Positions 33,539 to 45,333 of a DNA stretch of 64,000 nt are shown here, piece after piece; positions within the stretch are counted from its first letter, which is position 1, and every line of letters starts with the position of its first letter. The translations under genes and the position numbers were made by a program. Under the pieces are notes generated by a model that saw only the letters and a program-made list of their open reading frames with translations, did not search any database and had not been told where the DNA came from. This DNA comes from Moniliella sp. 'wahieum' (lineage: Eukaryota; Basidiomycota; Moniliellomycetes; Moniliellales; Moniliellaceae). Location of the stretch: positions 372,001-436,000 of the forward strand of contig RSEE01000055.1 in NCBI GenBank assembly GCA_003971905.1, given 5' to 3'.

Positions 33539-34552
33539 ATGCACATGCACATGGACATACGTTCGTCGCTTCCCCCGCGCCCCTCACTCGCGTGGGGGCA
33601 TGAGGAACCCGTATCGATGCACCCATCTTTCCTCCCTCCCGCACGTGGTGGTATCTCCACTATTCTCCCGTCCTTTCTCTACGTCGGACCTGACGTGACG
33701 TGCAGGGAAGACGTGGCGGCGCTCGAGGCGCTCGGGATCACGCATATCCTCAATATGGCCACGGAGATTCCAGATGGAGGTTCGCCGCACCTCGGTCTGC
33801 CGAGCCTGTTCCACTGTCTCAAAGTCCCGCTTACCGACTCGGTCGAAGAGACGAAAGTCCAGGCTTCGATCACGCGGAGTTGTGCGTTTCTTGATCGTGC
33901 CCGTGATGCCCAGGGGAGAGTGTACGTTCACTGCAAGGCAGGTCAAAGTCGAAGTGTGTTGGTCGCTATGGCTTATCTGATTCATAGCCAACACATCACT
34001 TGGCGCCAAGCCTACCATACCGTCTTGGCTCAACGCCCGGTCGCTTGTCCGAACTTGGCGTTCATTGCGGAACTCATGGCGTTTGAACGCGCCAGACTGG
34101 GTGAGCCTTTTGGGCTTCCACTTCCACTTCCACTTCTACTTCCATTTCCACTTCCACTTCCATTTCCATCTCCACTTCCACGTCCATCCGCGTCCACATC
34201 CGCCTGGGACACCTCTGCTCCCGTTCCTCTGCAGCTTCCCCTGGCTCCTATTCCTTCGTGTGTGTCGAGCGCTAGCGCTAGCGCAAGTACCAGTGCCAGT
34301 ACCAGTGCCAGTACCAGTGCCACCGCCACTAGCGCCTGTACCTCCAGCATGTCTGGTCCGAGCCCTTGTTTGTCGGACACGAGCGCTGATACTGGGCTGA
34401 CACTGCCGCTGGTGCTGGTACTGGCTCTAGCCCATTTGCCTCCTGCCTCGCTCGCCGCCAGGCAACCCATCCGCTCTCCGTCAGCTTACCCGCCCCGACC
34501 CTCTCGCCACTTACCCTTCCAAGAGGACCATAGTACGTGCGTGCGTGGGTAG
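33539..34552 (+). CDS. Dual-specificity protein phosphatase
   Basis: Cysteine-dependent phosphatase that removes phosphate from Ser/Thr/Tyr, as in MAP-kinase control. The DSP domain begins GISTILPSFLYVGPDV (about residue 40). It continues ALGITHILNMATE and reaches the active site YVHCKAGQSRSV, matching HCx5R with the nucleophilic Cys near residue 132. The domain closes with AYHTVLAQRPVACPN and FIAELMAFERARLG. The last third is low complexity: a Leu/Pro/Phe run encoded by CCACTT-type hexamers (about 34118-34185), then Ser/Ala/Thr repeats. Reading is uninterrupted, unlike most neighbours, and no intron is needed. The ATG at 33539 was chosen because it is close to the domain; ATGs at 33545 and 33551 are equally plausible, and the frame stays open to 33080. 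Confidence 0.92.
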   Translation: MHMHMDIRSSLPPRPSLAWGHEEPVSMHPSFLPPARGGISTILPSFLYVGPDVTCREDVAALEALGITHILNMATEIPDGGSPHLGLPSLFHCLKVPLTDSVEETKVQASITRSCAFLDRARDAQGRVYVHCKAGQSRSVLVAMAYLIHSQHITWRQAYHTVLAQRPVACPNLAFIAELMAFERARLGEPFGLPLPLPLLLPFPLPLPFPSPLPRPSASTSAWDTSAPVPLQLPLAPIPSCVSSASASASTSASTSASTSATATSACTSSMSGPSPCLSDTSADTGLTLPLVLVLALAHLPPASLAARQPIRSPSAYPPRPSRHLPFQEDHSTCVRG

Positions 34553-35911
34553 CTTGCCCCATCGCATCATTCTATGGTTTCCTCCCCCTACCCTCTTCCT
34601 TCCTTACCCCCTTATCCCCCTTATCTCCCTTCCCCCTTTCCTTCCGTCTGCTCCATGTGTCTGTGCTTGTCTCTGTGCTTGTCTCTGTGCTTGTCCCTAT
34701 GCTTGTTTCTATCTCCCTTCTCCCCTCTCCCCCGGGCCTCGCGCATTTTTGGTGGAATCCCTCGTTTTGCTCCGCACGGGTTCGGTAACGTGCGCCCCTT
34801 GGCGCAGGTACCGGTTACGCTTACTCTTACGGTGGATCGGTTGATCGGTTGAACCGTTGATCCCTTGATCCGTTGATCCGTTGAACCTACTTAATTGGAT
34901 CTCTCTCTCTGCTTGATCGCAGAGACGCGTGTGGGTGGGCTTATGGGCTTATGGCTTATGGGCTGATTGGTGGGTTCGTAGGCTGATGGTTCGGGGCTGG
35001 TAAATGGTGGGCTCGTAGAAGTGTACTAGTAAGGCCCTATTATACTCCTCGGTTCTATGCCCGTGTTCTGACCTCTTCAGTATACATTTGTAGCCCTGCG
35101 TGAGGTAACCAGTAACCGGTACGGCTTGCTAGCTGGGATCCTCATCAACGTTCAACGTTAAACCATCTGGTAAGACTTATTGACCACAAACTTCTTCCCA
35201 AGCCCTGATGGTCAGCACGTTGGTCTCACGTCTTTTTTCACCTTCTTTTTTCCCTTGACTTTTTCACCTTTCCGCTTCGGGTTGCACGATTCTGCCAGTG
35301 AACGTTGAACGTGAATCGTACTGCAGTGGGCACTCTTTCTTCGTCCCCACGGCTCTTCTAGGACGGAAGTGTCTTCTCTTCACTAGTACCACCACCGCTC
35401 GTCAACTACGTTCAACGAGCTCCAGAGCTCAGATCCCAGATCTCAGTCATCTCTCGTCCATCGTATGGCCCCCGGTCGGGCCCTCATCAGTCACCTCGTC
35501 TCCCCATACAGGGCGATTGTAGTGCCTGGCCTCCTCTCTGTTGGATCTTCTCAGATCTCAAGCAGCACGTCGCACAGTGCGTGGGTCATGAGACGGATTC
35601 ATGTTCTGCAGCGCTCCGCTGATTGGCTTCATCTCGGGAAGGTATAGGGAGTGGTGATCATATACCCATCATATCAATATCCTCCACGAAGGTTGCTGTC
35701 CTGCTATGGCAACGGTGCCATCTACGTCACGAGTCTCCCTCCTTTTGACAACCCCCTGAACACTATTCCCAGAACCCAGCTCATTGGTCAATCAATCCTT
35801 CAAGCAGTCATTGCTTTTGGGGATGGGGCGAGCACGATCATGAGAAACGCCAACTGGTTGCAGCTTGGGACAACGGCATAAAAGCACAGCAATCTGTCGC
35901 CTGTGCCGCTT
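34553..35911. other. Intergenic, no gene recognised
   Basis: T/C-rich 3' flank of the phosphatase, including three TGTCTCTGTGCTTG-like units (34668-34700) and an 8-bp array of ATCCGTTG type (about 34830-34890). Ordinary DNA follows. No gene recognised. Confidence 0.4.
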
Positions 35912-37181
35912 TAAAGAGCACCCTTGTCCGCTGCCGCAACAGCCTTGGCAGCCTCATCAAGTCCGTCAAACGAGTAGATCTTCAACCCCGACTCCTTAAT
36001 CATAGCCTTGGCTCTTTCTCCTTGGTTCCCTGCAGACGCACCACAAGGGGCACCGACAACTTGAGATCCTTGGTGGCTTGGATGATGCCTTCGGCAATCA
36101 CATCGCAGCGCATGATGCCACCAAAGATATTGACAAAGATAGCCTTGACCTTATCGGAGCGGAGGATGATCTCAAAGGCCTTCTTGACAGCCGCTGCGTT
36201 GGCACCGCCACCCACGTCCAGGAAGTTGGCCGGCTCCCCCTTTGAGCTTCAACACGTCCATGGTCGCCATGGCCAGACCGGCACCGTTAACAAGACAAGC
36301 AATGTTACCGTCGAGTGGATGTAGTTGAGGCCCACTTCGGCCGCCTCGACTTCGTCGGGGTTTTCCTGTGACCAAGTCCCGCTGAGCAAAGATATCGGTC
36401 TGACGGAACTCGGCGTGGTCGTCAAAGCCCAACTTGGCATCCATGCACAGACGCACCATCCTTGGTCTCGGCCAGAGGGTTGATCTCTACCTGCGTCGCA
36501 TCTTTCGCCTCAAACACTTGTACAGATTGACAAAGATGCGCGCCGCTTCCTTCTCCTGGTCCGGACCACTAAACCCGAGCTTGTGCGCATCTCCAGCGCC
36601 TGTTGACTGCTCAGACCTTTCTTGAAATCGATCGGAGTGGTAATGATCGCTTCGGGATTGGACTTGGCCACTTCCTCAATCGACATACCACCTTGGTTCG
36701 AAGCGATCAACACGGGACCTTGGCTCGCACGATCATTCAACACGCAACGTAGTACTCATGCTGCGGCGCACGCGCTTCAGCTAACACCACCTTGTTGCAA
36801 ATCCGACCTGCTGCCCCGGTCTGCTTGGTAATCACTTGGCTCCAAGCATTTGCTTTGCCAACGTCTCGGCCTCAGCGGCATCTTTGAGCAGGTGCACACC
36901 ACCCTGCAAACCAGAGTCGAAGTGTCCCTTACCCCGTCCACCAGCAAGCACTTGCGCCTTGATCACCGCCCCGTGCGGAAACGTCCCCGCTGCAGCTTTG
37001 GCTTCCGAAGGCGTAGAGGCAGGTACGAACTTGGGTGTCGGAACTTCGAATTGGTTCAGCACGCCCATGGATAAGTACTCGTGTGACTTAGGTTGCGCAC
37101 TTGCTGTGCCCCAGGACGAAGACGAGGCATCATACTCGCCCGCGCTGCAGCACGAAGAGGAGCAGCTGTCATCGCACGCAT
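35912..37181 (-). CDS. LSC2: Succinyl-CoA ligase beta subunit, mitochondrial
   Basis: TCA-cycle enzyme joining succinyl-CoA cleavage to nucleotide phosphorylation in the mitochondrial matrix; it partners the alpha subunit. The start at 37181 gives an Arg/Ala-rich targeting peptide ending RNLS, then [19 protein letters not shown]. The ATP-grasp part includes [27 protein letters not shown] and PIDFKKGLS. The C-terminal domain has [30 protein letters not shown], the phosphate-loop motif [18 protein letters not shown] and VVRLQGT. The last residues are [12 protein letters not shown] to DKGAL, then TAA. The span (1,270 bp, about 420 codons) equals the family's normal length without introns. It nevertheless needs about eight frame switches, a far higher rate than elsewhere in the window. 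Either the consensus is poor here or this copy is a pseudogene. Confidence 0.93.
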
Positions 37182-37478
37182 AGTGTAGTGTGTAGTGAAG
37201 CGTAGGTAGGAGGCGAGAAGAAGAGAGATCGAGATCTCAGAAGAGAAAAAGGTGAGGGAGAGAGGGGAGAGACGGGAAAGATGATCTAGAAAGTGGTGAG
37301 GGACAAGAATATATATAAGTGACTGTCATGATGCGTGAGACCGTGAGGCCGTGAGAGCTTCCCTGAGGCTCTGGGGCGTCACGCGTTCATGCGCCAACGA
37401 GATCTGAGAGCGCAGGCAGCAGCCCACTGGCCCAGCCATAGTCAGCATGGGCCACCCATCGGACAAGAGAGATGGGGT

Positions 37479-37527
37479 GAGGCGTAAGGCGTGAGGCGTA
37501 AGGCGTGAGGTGTGAGGCGTGAGGCGT
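37479..37527. repeat. 7-bp repeat GAGGCGT/AAGGCGT
   Basis: Seven consecutive 7-bp units differing only at the first base, plus one internal change. The array starts about 300 bp upstream of the LSC2 start codon. A GCGGGT hexamer array (about 37580-37625) follows. Confidence 0.92.
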
Positions 37528-37786
37528 AGAGTGGGGCTGTGGTGGGCCAGGCGGGTCAGGCGGGCGGAGATGTGGGCGCGGATGCGGATGCGGGTGCGAG
37601 CGCGGGTGCGGGTGCGGGTGCGGGTCGGATGGGAATGCTTATGCTGGGCATCAGGCAGGGTCAAACGCTAAAACGTTAAAACGTGAAACGTGGAACGTTA
37701 ATATTTAATCGAAATCTCTTAGATTTTAAACCAGGCCGGGTCCGGGCTTCTCTGCTTCTCTGCTCGTCTGGGCGTCTGTGGGTGCG

Positions 37787-37799
37787 AGGCCTGAGGCCT
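37787..37799. repeat. Heptamer pair, AGGCCT + G
   Basis: AGGCCT at 37787 and 37794 with G as spacer. Confidence 0.85.
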
Positions 37800-38960
37800 G
37801 ATGCGTCCTGCCGCACGGATACGCAGTGAGTATTGATGCTCCGAGGCCTGAGGCTCAGCCGAGGGCGCAGGGGGGGGGGGAGGAAGGCCTCAGGCTTGGA
37901 GCAGCTTTGGTATCAATATTGACTGACTGGTGCTTTGCTGCTGTTGCTGCCGAAGGCGGTGCCGACGACGGCTACGCGCCACCACGACGTGCTCACCGGT
38001 CAGCGTCATCAGCTGCACACCCACGCACAGACCACCCCGCCATCCACCATCGACCATCTCATCTCATCTCATCTCATCTCATCTCATCTTGATCATCGAC
38101 ACCGAACACCAAAACAATCATTAATCAGCGTCAGCATCCGGACTGTGCATCAGTGCATATCAGCACTGTCACCATGTCACCCTTGAAGCTAGCTTTAGGC
38201 TCCCGCAGGCTCCCGCGCTCCGCGCTGCCGCCGGGATCGGGACGATGGGTAGGGTCTGGTGGGGCCGGTGATGCCGGTGATGCATGATACATGATGCAGA
38301 GGCAGGTGCAGGTGCGTTTGCAGTCGATAGTCACCCAGGGTTACTAACGATGGCATACTCCCCCTCAGGCCTCAGGCTCAGGTCTCGTTGGTCGTCACCG
38401 GGTCACCACAGTCACCTGAGGCCTATACTAGCTAACCCACCACCCGGCCCTAGCTCCAGCTCCAGCGCTCGCCTTACGCGTTACGCCTTACGCCCAAACC
38501 TCTCTCTCATCAAAATCGCCCACCAAGGTGTACTAACTAGTGCTCAGTACTCTCTGTACCATCTACTCAGTACTCACACTACGCCTACTCATACTCACCC
38601 TCAGCTTCACCGGCACTGTCGCCCCACCACAGTCCCTTGCCATTCGCCAGCACGCCACGAGCCAGTATGCATTGTGCAGTATGCAGTACCCAGTACTGGT
38701 TCCCTATTAGTGCATTGGCGCTTTAGCCAGTACTTAGTACTTAGTGCTAAGCCTATAGCCAGCGCTTAGCCACATTATGCATTCCCCACTGACTCCTCCT
38801 ACCGGCTACCCCTCTCCCGCGCGCCCTTTTGCTCCCGCTGTTTTCCTGGGGCCCCGCACTCGGGAAAACAAGCTCAGAAGAGTTAATAAGGCTACCTGAC
38901 CACCGGTGATCGGACGGTGAGCGAACCCAGCAGACAGGATGAATCATTAAATCATTAATC

Positions 38961-38980
38961 ATGCATCATGCATCATGCAT
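38961..38980. repeat. Heptamer array, ATGCAT + C
   Basis: ATGCAT at 38961, 38968 and 38975 with C as spacer, the same unit as at 6257. Confidence 0.93.
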
Positions 38981-39651
38981 GGCCATCATCAGCACCTCTG
39001 ACATTTGCATTTTACTATGGACAGCCCCAACACCGCAGCCCATCATGCATCACAGTCCACAGCAGTGTACCCTCGCCCGTCTCTTCCTCCAACCTGCAGG
39101 TCCCACTCCCTCGCTCCCAGAGTTGCCAGCGGCAGGTCGCCGTGGGGCTGATGGATTTCGGATCATCGATCAGGCAGCCGCTGCTCAGTGCACTCTGTGG
39201 CTCACCGCTCAGGCGACTTACCACCACATATCGATAGCCATGCATTATGCATCAGTGCATCAGTCTTCTTAATTCCAGTGTGGCGCATTTGCATGATGCG
39301 ATTGAGAATTGATCTTCACACGCCCCACGCCCACACACCCACACACTCACCGCCTTAGACCTCACCGCCATCCCCTCTTCTCCCACCGTATCGTGTTCAA
39401 GTCAACCGTAGCATCTCGTAATCCCCTACACCCATCCACACCTGGCTTGACAGTTGACCGTCGTTGAGCCGCATCATCATCGTTTCTCCTCTTCTGTTGA
39501 TATCTTCTTCAAGAATTTCATAGCATATATCAGCAACCTTCACCACTGCACATATATCTCTTGCTTTCATCGATCATTAATCATTGACATCCCGGTTGTT
39601 ATTAATTGTTGTTCACACATCCATGATTCATCTCATCTCAGTAGTACACTC

Positions 39652-39664
39652 AGTACTCAGTACT
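39652..39664. repeat. Heptamer pair, AGTACT + C
   Basis: AGTACT at 39652 and 39659 with C as spacer. It is followed at once by a GATCGCA pair, also at period 7. Confidence 0.85.
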
Positions 39665-40137
39665 CGGTCGATCGCAGATCGCAGATCGCATGCCGTGTAC
39701 CGTGCGAATCTGCCCCCCTCTCCCCCCCCTCTCACGCCACTCAGTGCTCACATCTCTGTAATATCTTTCTAGTCATGCTAGTCATCCATTTGATCGATCT
39801 CGACGTCGGCGAAATGAATTGAACCAACATTCGCTTCAGCGCCTCGATATCATCAGTCAGTACTCAGTCAAATGTAGGCTAGTTGCTCTTACTTTACCGT
39901 CATCACCTTTCTGATGTACCACTACTGTGACTAGACTACCACTCTCTCACCCGCACAGGTCACATTACTGCCGTCTTCAATTTGACTCGCCATTCATGCA
40001 CCATATTCATGCACCATGCTCGAAGGCACGCTTGCACAACCACCATCAATGAAAGATTCTCTTCGCCCAGCTTCTGCAGCTACCTTCTCCTAAGCCGCAA
40101 ATCTCTGTATCATCTATGATGTGAACGACTATATAAC

Positions 40138-40180
40138 GTTGAAGGTTCAAGGTTGAAGGTTGAAGGTTGAAGGTTGAACC
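40138..40180. repeat. 7-bp repeat GTTGAAG
   Basis: Six tandem units at period 7 (GTTGAAG, one with TC in place of TG, the last ending in C). Confidence 0.92.
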
Positions 40181-42006
40181 CGCCTTTTGCTGAACGGCTC
40201 CTTCGATGGAATCCAACCTTCTGCTTGATGCTGGCTGGGTCAGTGTCTCATCTCGATCATTCTTGTGGTTCTTGAGAGTTTGGATTACGGAGGTTGCTGA
40301 CAAGCCCAAATTCACCACAATATATTAACGTTTCTTTTGCTGTACGAAGAGATTATTGTATACCCTGTCTGCCTCTCATCTCCACCCGGTCTCAAAATAC
40401 CTAAAGCTAACAGTTCTATTCTCTCTTCTTAGGATACCCACATTACCAAATTCCAACCCTCAACCCGCAACCCTCAAGCTTCAAATGAAGCCGCCCGATA
40501 ACGTATAGGTCCTCTGCTGAGGGAGCCTCACTAATTATTATTGAGAACAACTTGAGGGTGGAGAGCCAGCGAGGAGAGAAGAGGTCTCTCTGCTCTACGA
40601 GCTTTGTGCGACTGCTCGCTTTGACTACCATTTATAGTTGCTACTGTAATTTTACTACGCTGCATTGCTTCCTCTTCACCTGTACTAGCCTGTTTGAGTT
40701 TTGACTCTCAGCTGAGCCTCAGCGCTGAGCCTCCGAGACACGTTGAAAAGTGCCGTCACTCTGTCACTCTGTGACTCTGCCAAATTCTGCTCACACGTTT
40801 GTGCCCCCCCACAAAGACGGAGGGGAGAGTCTGGGACATGCCAGAGGTGACAGTCTACGAATAATTTAAGGGCACTGGCGACAGCTCATATATCCTTCTT
40901 CTGTTGGTGCTGTTTTGTTCGCATTATTCGTGTGGCCTACCTCTTGATGGAGGAAGAATGGAGTGAACCCAAGGTGGGCGAGCGAGGCAAGAAGAGAGTC
41001 AGGTGGACCCACATTGAGACGATCAGTAGGACCAGCAGCAGCGTTTTTGATGATGTATTGGGACGCAGAGGTCAACCAATACCCCCCCACCCAAAACGGC
41101 ACACCCCGGGGAATATAGCAAGACTAACTAATAAAGGGGAGTTGGCATCCTGGAAAGGGAATCTCCCTGCAGATGGACATGGTTTATTGATCGTTGATAG
41201 TAGTTCTTCATCCAGTCTGTCACCCCTCTGGCTCGTCGGGCAAGGGGGGGGGGGGCGAGACCGGGCGTATAGACCCGAAACGTGGGCTTCGTACCAAAGA
41301 ACTGTCCTTCTGCCTGGTTACCGGTATTCTGCTGTACTGAGTCCTAGCGTCGGAGGCCGATGTTGAGGGAGGATGTAGGACAAGGCGATCGGCCGCTTGC
41401 CACAATCAAGTGCATTCTTGTTCAGAGGGGTGTTTATCTAGGCAGGCAATGTTCCGTGAGCTATAGGATGCGATATACTAAGCTGTGGTCCGTTGCGAGA
41501 CCACATGCCTGAAGCGCTGAAGGTAGCCCCCCCCCGCATGAACGCACCCACGGAGCACCGGCTATCAGAAGCCGAGAGAGATGAGCGATTGTAAGCGCAG
41601 CAGCGGTGCCAATGGTCGAATTGCCCTGTGACATGTGACACCTTCTCTACAACATAGGTTACAGGCACAAGGCGCGGATCAGAAAGGGAAGATACATATA
41701 CTGATTATCGATCAAAACCCCACCTCTCAGTACTGTGCCTTCATGCTGGAAGAGTTGGAAGAGGTGAACGAAGAGTGGACCAAAAAGTTTCTGCAATATC
41801 CATACCAAAACGTCTGGGTCTGGCACGGTTTGAGGAGAGGGGGTTTGTCCCGCTTCTCTAGTGTTCATGTAGTTTTGGGTTTTGGATAGGGACCAGGACC
41901 AGGACCGTAAGGAACCGAGTACTGAGTCTGAGTCTGAGATCATCTCAGCCTTAGAATGAGGACCGATTGGGGAAAAGATATGGACGCTGCTTCGTTGAGA
42001 TGGATG

Positions 42007-42029
42007 ATCGATTATCGATTATCGATTAT
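42007..42029. repeat. Heptamer array, ATCGAT + T
   Basis: ATCGAT at 42007, 42014 and 42021 with T as spacer, then a partial fourth copy. Confidence 0.92.
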
Positions 42030-42539
42030 CCCGTAAGGAGATGCCCCGGCCAAATGTTGTTCTGGAGTCAATATTCAGTCCATACGTGGTGTGCAGTGGC
42101 GGCAGGTACCAGGTGGTGACATGGTGACATCTCAATAACCCAATGCCGTGACACAAAAGCGGCGTCAACACGTCAATCGCACGGGACTCTCGATAACGTT
42201 GTTAAGTACGTGTTCACAGTTGAACGTGGAATGCTAAGCGGCTCATCAGGCTGGGCCGTGGCAGTTACTGTTCAAGCTTCAAGGTACAAGGTACAATATT
42301 GGTCCACCGGCTGTCCACCAAGAGTATATACAGACAGACACAATGTCGTAACCGCATCCGGCAACTATTGCCCACATGGAAGCCGCCGGTACATCGTCGT
42401 AACTATTAACACGCCATAGTACTCCCCTGCCTGCAAATGCCTCCTTCAATTGTTGTCATGCATCTCTTGTCGATCAACCTTGCTCTTTCTTCGTAGGCGT
42501 TGGGCGGCTGAGCCTCAGCATCAAGCTGCTGTAAGCGTC

Positions 42540-42570
42540 AAGCTTCGAGCTTCAAGCTTCAAGCTTCAAG
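42540..42570. repeat. Heptamer array, AAGCTT + C
   Basis: AAGCTT at 42540, a one-base variant (GAGCTT) at 42547, then AAGCTT at 42554 and 42561 and a partial copy; C as spacer throughout. Confidence 0.92.
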
Positions 42571-43325
42571 AGGGTCCATGATCGAATCCAGCATCGAGTT
42601 CGCGGAGGAGTGTACGTGGAAGCAGAGGCTGGCGCTGAGGTGCTGAAGAAGCTTGAAGCCAACAATGGAAGCGGATAGTCGTCGATCAGCAACAATTCAG
42701 ACTGGCATGCGCCGGTTGTCCGCATTCCAGGCATGCACCGCGCTGCCCATTCCTTTATTTTTTTTCAAACAATGGCTGGCGACAACGCAGCGAGCGAGCA
42801 CAGTCCTCAGCAAGTATACCACGCGTGATGTCACACATACTTTGAAATTTGAACGTTGAACGCCCGCCATTGACCATCCCTTTGCATCGCTCCGCCACGT
42901 TACTTACTCCCCCAGCCACCACCGTTATCTGCGTTCAATGGAACCATGACAACGAAGCAGCATCGACACTGTCGATCCGATCGGTCATTCTGCTTGTTCA
43001 GGCAACCCCAGTTCTGCACCCTTGGCCCCATGGACCAACACCCAGACCAGGAAGGGTTTGTGGCATGAGTGTATGAGAGAAGCCGGTGCCACACACTCAT
43101 GCCGCTCTTCCTCCGGCCTTTCTGGAACAGGAAGATCTTGTGGAAGGTGGGCAGGATCGCTGTGACATGTTACATGTTACAGGAAGAGTGCCCAAACAAG
43201 TAGGATCTGCATCCTGTCCAATCGAATCGTCCAGGCCCACACTCTAGCCCTTGCCCATTCTGGCCACAAAAGCCCAGAGCAGACGCATTCCGATCAACAT
43301 TATTCTTTCCTTACATGCTACATTT

Positions 43326-43345
43326 GGATCTCAGATCTCAGATCT
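43326..43345. repeat. Heptamer array, AGATCT + C
   Basis: GGATCT at 43326, then AGATCT at 43333 and 43340, spaced by 7. Confidence 0.9.
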
Positions 43346-43725
43346 CACCAGAGGACTGCGCACAACAGACGCTCCTACTGTGTGTTCCTACCTGTCGCTT
43401 TGCTACAACAGGCATGATGCATGATGCTCTTCTCTGCCACTGCTCTCCCTAGGTATAATCAAGAGCAAGATACTCAGCACAGCAGCAGTGTGGTATACCT
43501 ATCTATGGTGGCATCTCATACTACTGCCCCGCCTTAACCGTATGAACTAGTATCCAGGGTGCCCAGCTGTATATAAACCAGGGCCTATGTGTGGTCCTAT
43601 TGACTCTATCTTCATCATCTCTTCTCCCCACACCCCCACCACCCCCACCACCCCCCTCCTTCACTTACCGCGGGCACCTCTTCTTCCCCCCCACTCTTTT
43701 CCCTCACGGTATACGCTCTTTGATC

Positions 43726-45333
43726 ATGAAGGTCTTTAGTTCCTTGCTCGCTTGGACGATGGCCCTGGCAGTCGTTTCCTATGTTGAAGCAGCCAAATAC
43801 ACTCTTCCCACCAAGCAAATGTGCCTCAACCGGTTTTCGCACACTGACAAGGGTACGTTGCAACGCCTTTTCCCTTCTCCTTTCTCCGAAGACGACACAC
43901 ACCATGATCGAGCGGATGAACTAACATTGAACTGTTTTTTTCATATCCAGACAACCGTGTGACTGTGCACGTGTCCTGCTTGCAGTACGGCATTGCCAAG
44001 GACAGCAGTGTGAGGGACCGGGTGGTCCATGGCAATGGCAAGCGCGAGTCTCGGCCCAAAGCGCGCCACTTGCGCGCCAACCCGCACGAGGGCATCCTAG
44101 CCCAGCGAGATGGCACAACGCTCTTGTCGGGCTTGGTCAACGTGGCGGTAGGCGGCAACGTGACCAACAACTACAACCAATGCAATGGCGACAGCCCCAT
44201 CCTTTGGTTTGATCAACATTGCCATCGACGGTCACATTACCAACAACTACAAGAGAGGCAACTTGGATGACATCTTGGATGGCCTGGTCAATGTCGGTAT
44301 CCTCGGAGGTGATGTGACCAACAATTTTAATTCCCCCCCAGACTGCGGTGCTTCCTCAAGCACTTCTTCCCCCTCTTCTTCGTCGGCGTCGTCGACCACT
44401 GCTCTCAGTCCTCTTCCACGGCTAGTAGCAAATCTTCCTCGTCGCGCTCGTCTACGACCACTGCCTCCCGTTCTTCCTCGGTCTCGTCCTCCTCGGTCTC
44501 GTCCTCGTCCTCGTCCTCCTCGGTCTCGTCCTCGTCCTCGTCCTCCTCGTCCTCGTCCTCCTCGTCCTCGTCCTCGTCCCACTCATCTTCTTCGTCCGTG
44601 GAACCGCCGCCGCAATGCGGTCCCACCTCGGTGCATCACCATTCTTCCTCCTACCTCGTCGTCATCGTCTACTTCCACCCCCGCTCACCACCATCACTCG
44701 CACTCGCATTCGCGCTCTCAGTCCCCTTCCAAGTCTCATTCCAAGTCTCATTCCAAGTCGCGCTCGCGTCACCATTCTTCCTCTGCGTCGTCCACCCACT
44801 CGCGCCACCACCACTCTTCCTCCTCCAAGTCCCACACGCATACCCCCAAGTCCTCGTCCCACAGTAGCACGAGCCACCACCATCACCCTTCGTCCTCGAC
44901 CAAGTCGTCTACCAAGTCTTCGAGCAAGTCGTCGACCAAGCCTTCGAGCAAGTCGTCTACCAAGCCTTCGAGCAAGTCGTCCAGCAGCCTTTCGTCGACC
45001 AAGTCGTCCAGCAGCCTTTCGTCGACCAAGTCTTCCAGCAGCCTTTCGTCGACCAAGTCTTCCAGCAGTATCTCGTCGACCAAGTCTTCCAGCAATATCT
45101 CGTCGACCAAGTCCCGCAGCAGCTCTTCGCCTACCAGCAGCCATTCCTCGACCCGATCCTCTTCGTCCAGCAGCCGTTCGTCGAGTCAATCTTCATCGTC
45201 CTCGTCGTCATCATCTTCTTCTTCTTCCTCCTCGTCCCGCCCTACCTCTTCTTCCTCAGGAGGGGGAAACAACCTGCTTGACGGTATCCTCAACGTGGGT
45301 GCTTTGGGGGGGCAGGTCAACAACAACTTTTAG
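43726..45333 (+). CDS. Secreted serine-rich protein with four GLVNV-GG-VTNN repeats
   Basis: Unknown function. The start at 43726 gives a signal peptide (KVFSSLLAWTMALAVVSYVEA). An intron (43853-43950, 98 bp) joins SHTDK to NRVTVHVSCLQYG. Four short amphipathic units follow a pattern: SGLVNVAVGGNVTNNYN and, after a frame switch, FGLINIAIDGHITNNYK and DGLVNVGILGGDVTNNFN lie close together. The fourth, DGILNVGALGGQVNNNF, forms the extreme C-terminus. Between unit 3 and unit 4 lies a tract of about 300 residues dominated by Ser with Lys, His and Thr (SSTKSSSS repeats), likely O-glycosylated and extended. The plus-strand frame moves out of the Ser register near 44400 and back near 44600, as paired indels would do. 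The layout suggests a cell-wall or extracellular self-associating protein. That is inference. Confidence 0.82.

Larger units (their letters stand above)
37182..43725. other. Long gene-poor region
   Basis: 6.5 kb without a recognisable gene. It carries many short arrays (entries below) and two frames I cannot place: 40866-41102 minus and 41635-41889 plus, the latter with IHILIIDQNPTSQYC. These could be fragments of decayed genes. The last 150 bp before 43726 are T/C-rich with a TATATAA-like word near 43571, a plausible core promoter for the next gene. Confidence 0.4.

Noticed and set aside
44405-45189. Acidic and Arg-rich open frames antisense to the serine-rich protein
   Set aside because: They are the complement of Ser-codon repeats; no independent gene evidence.
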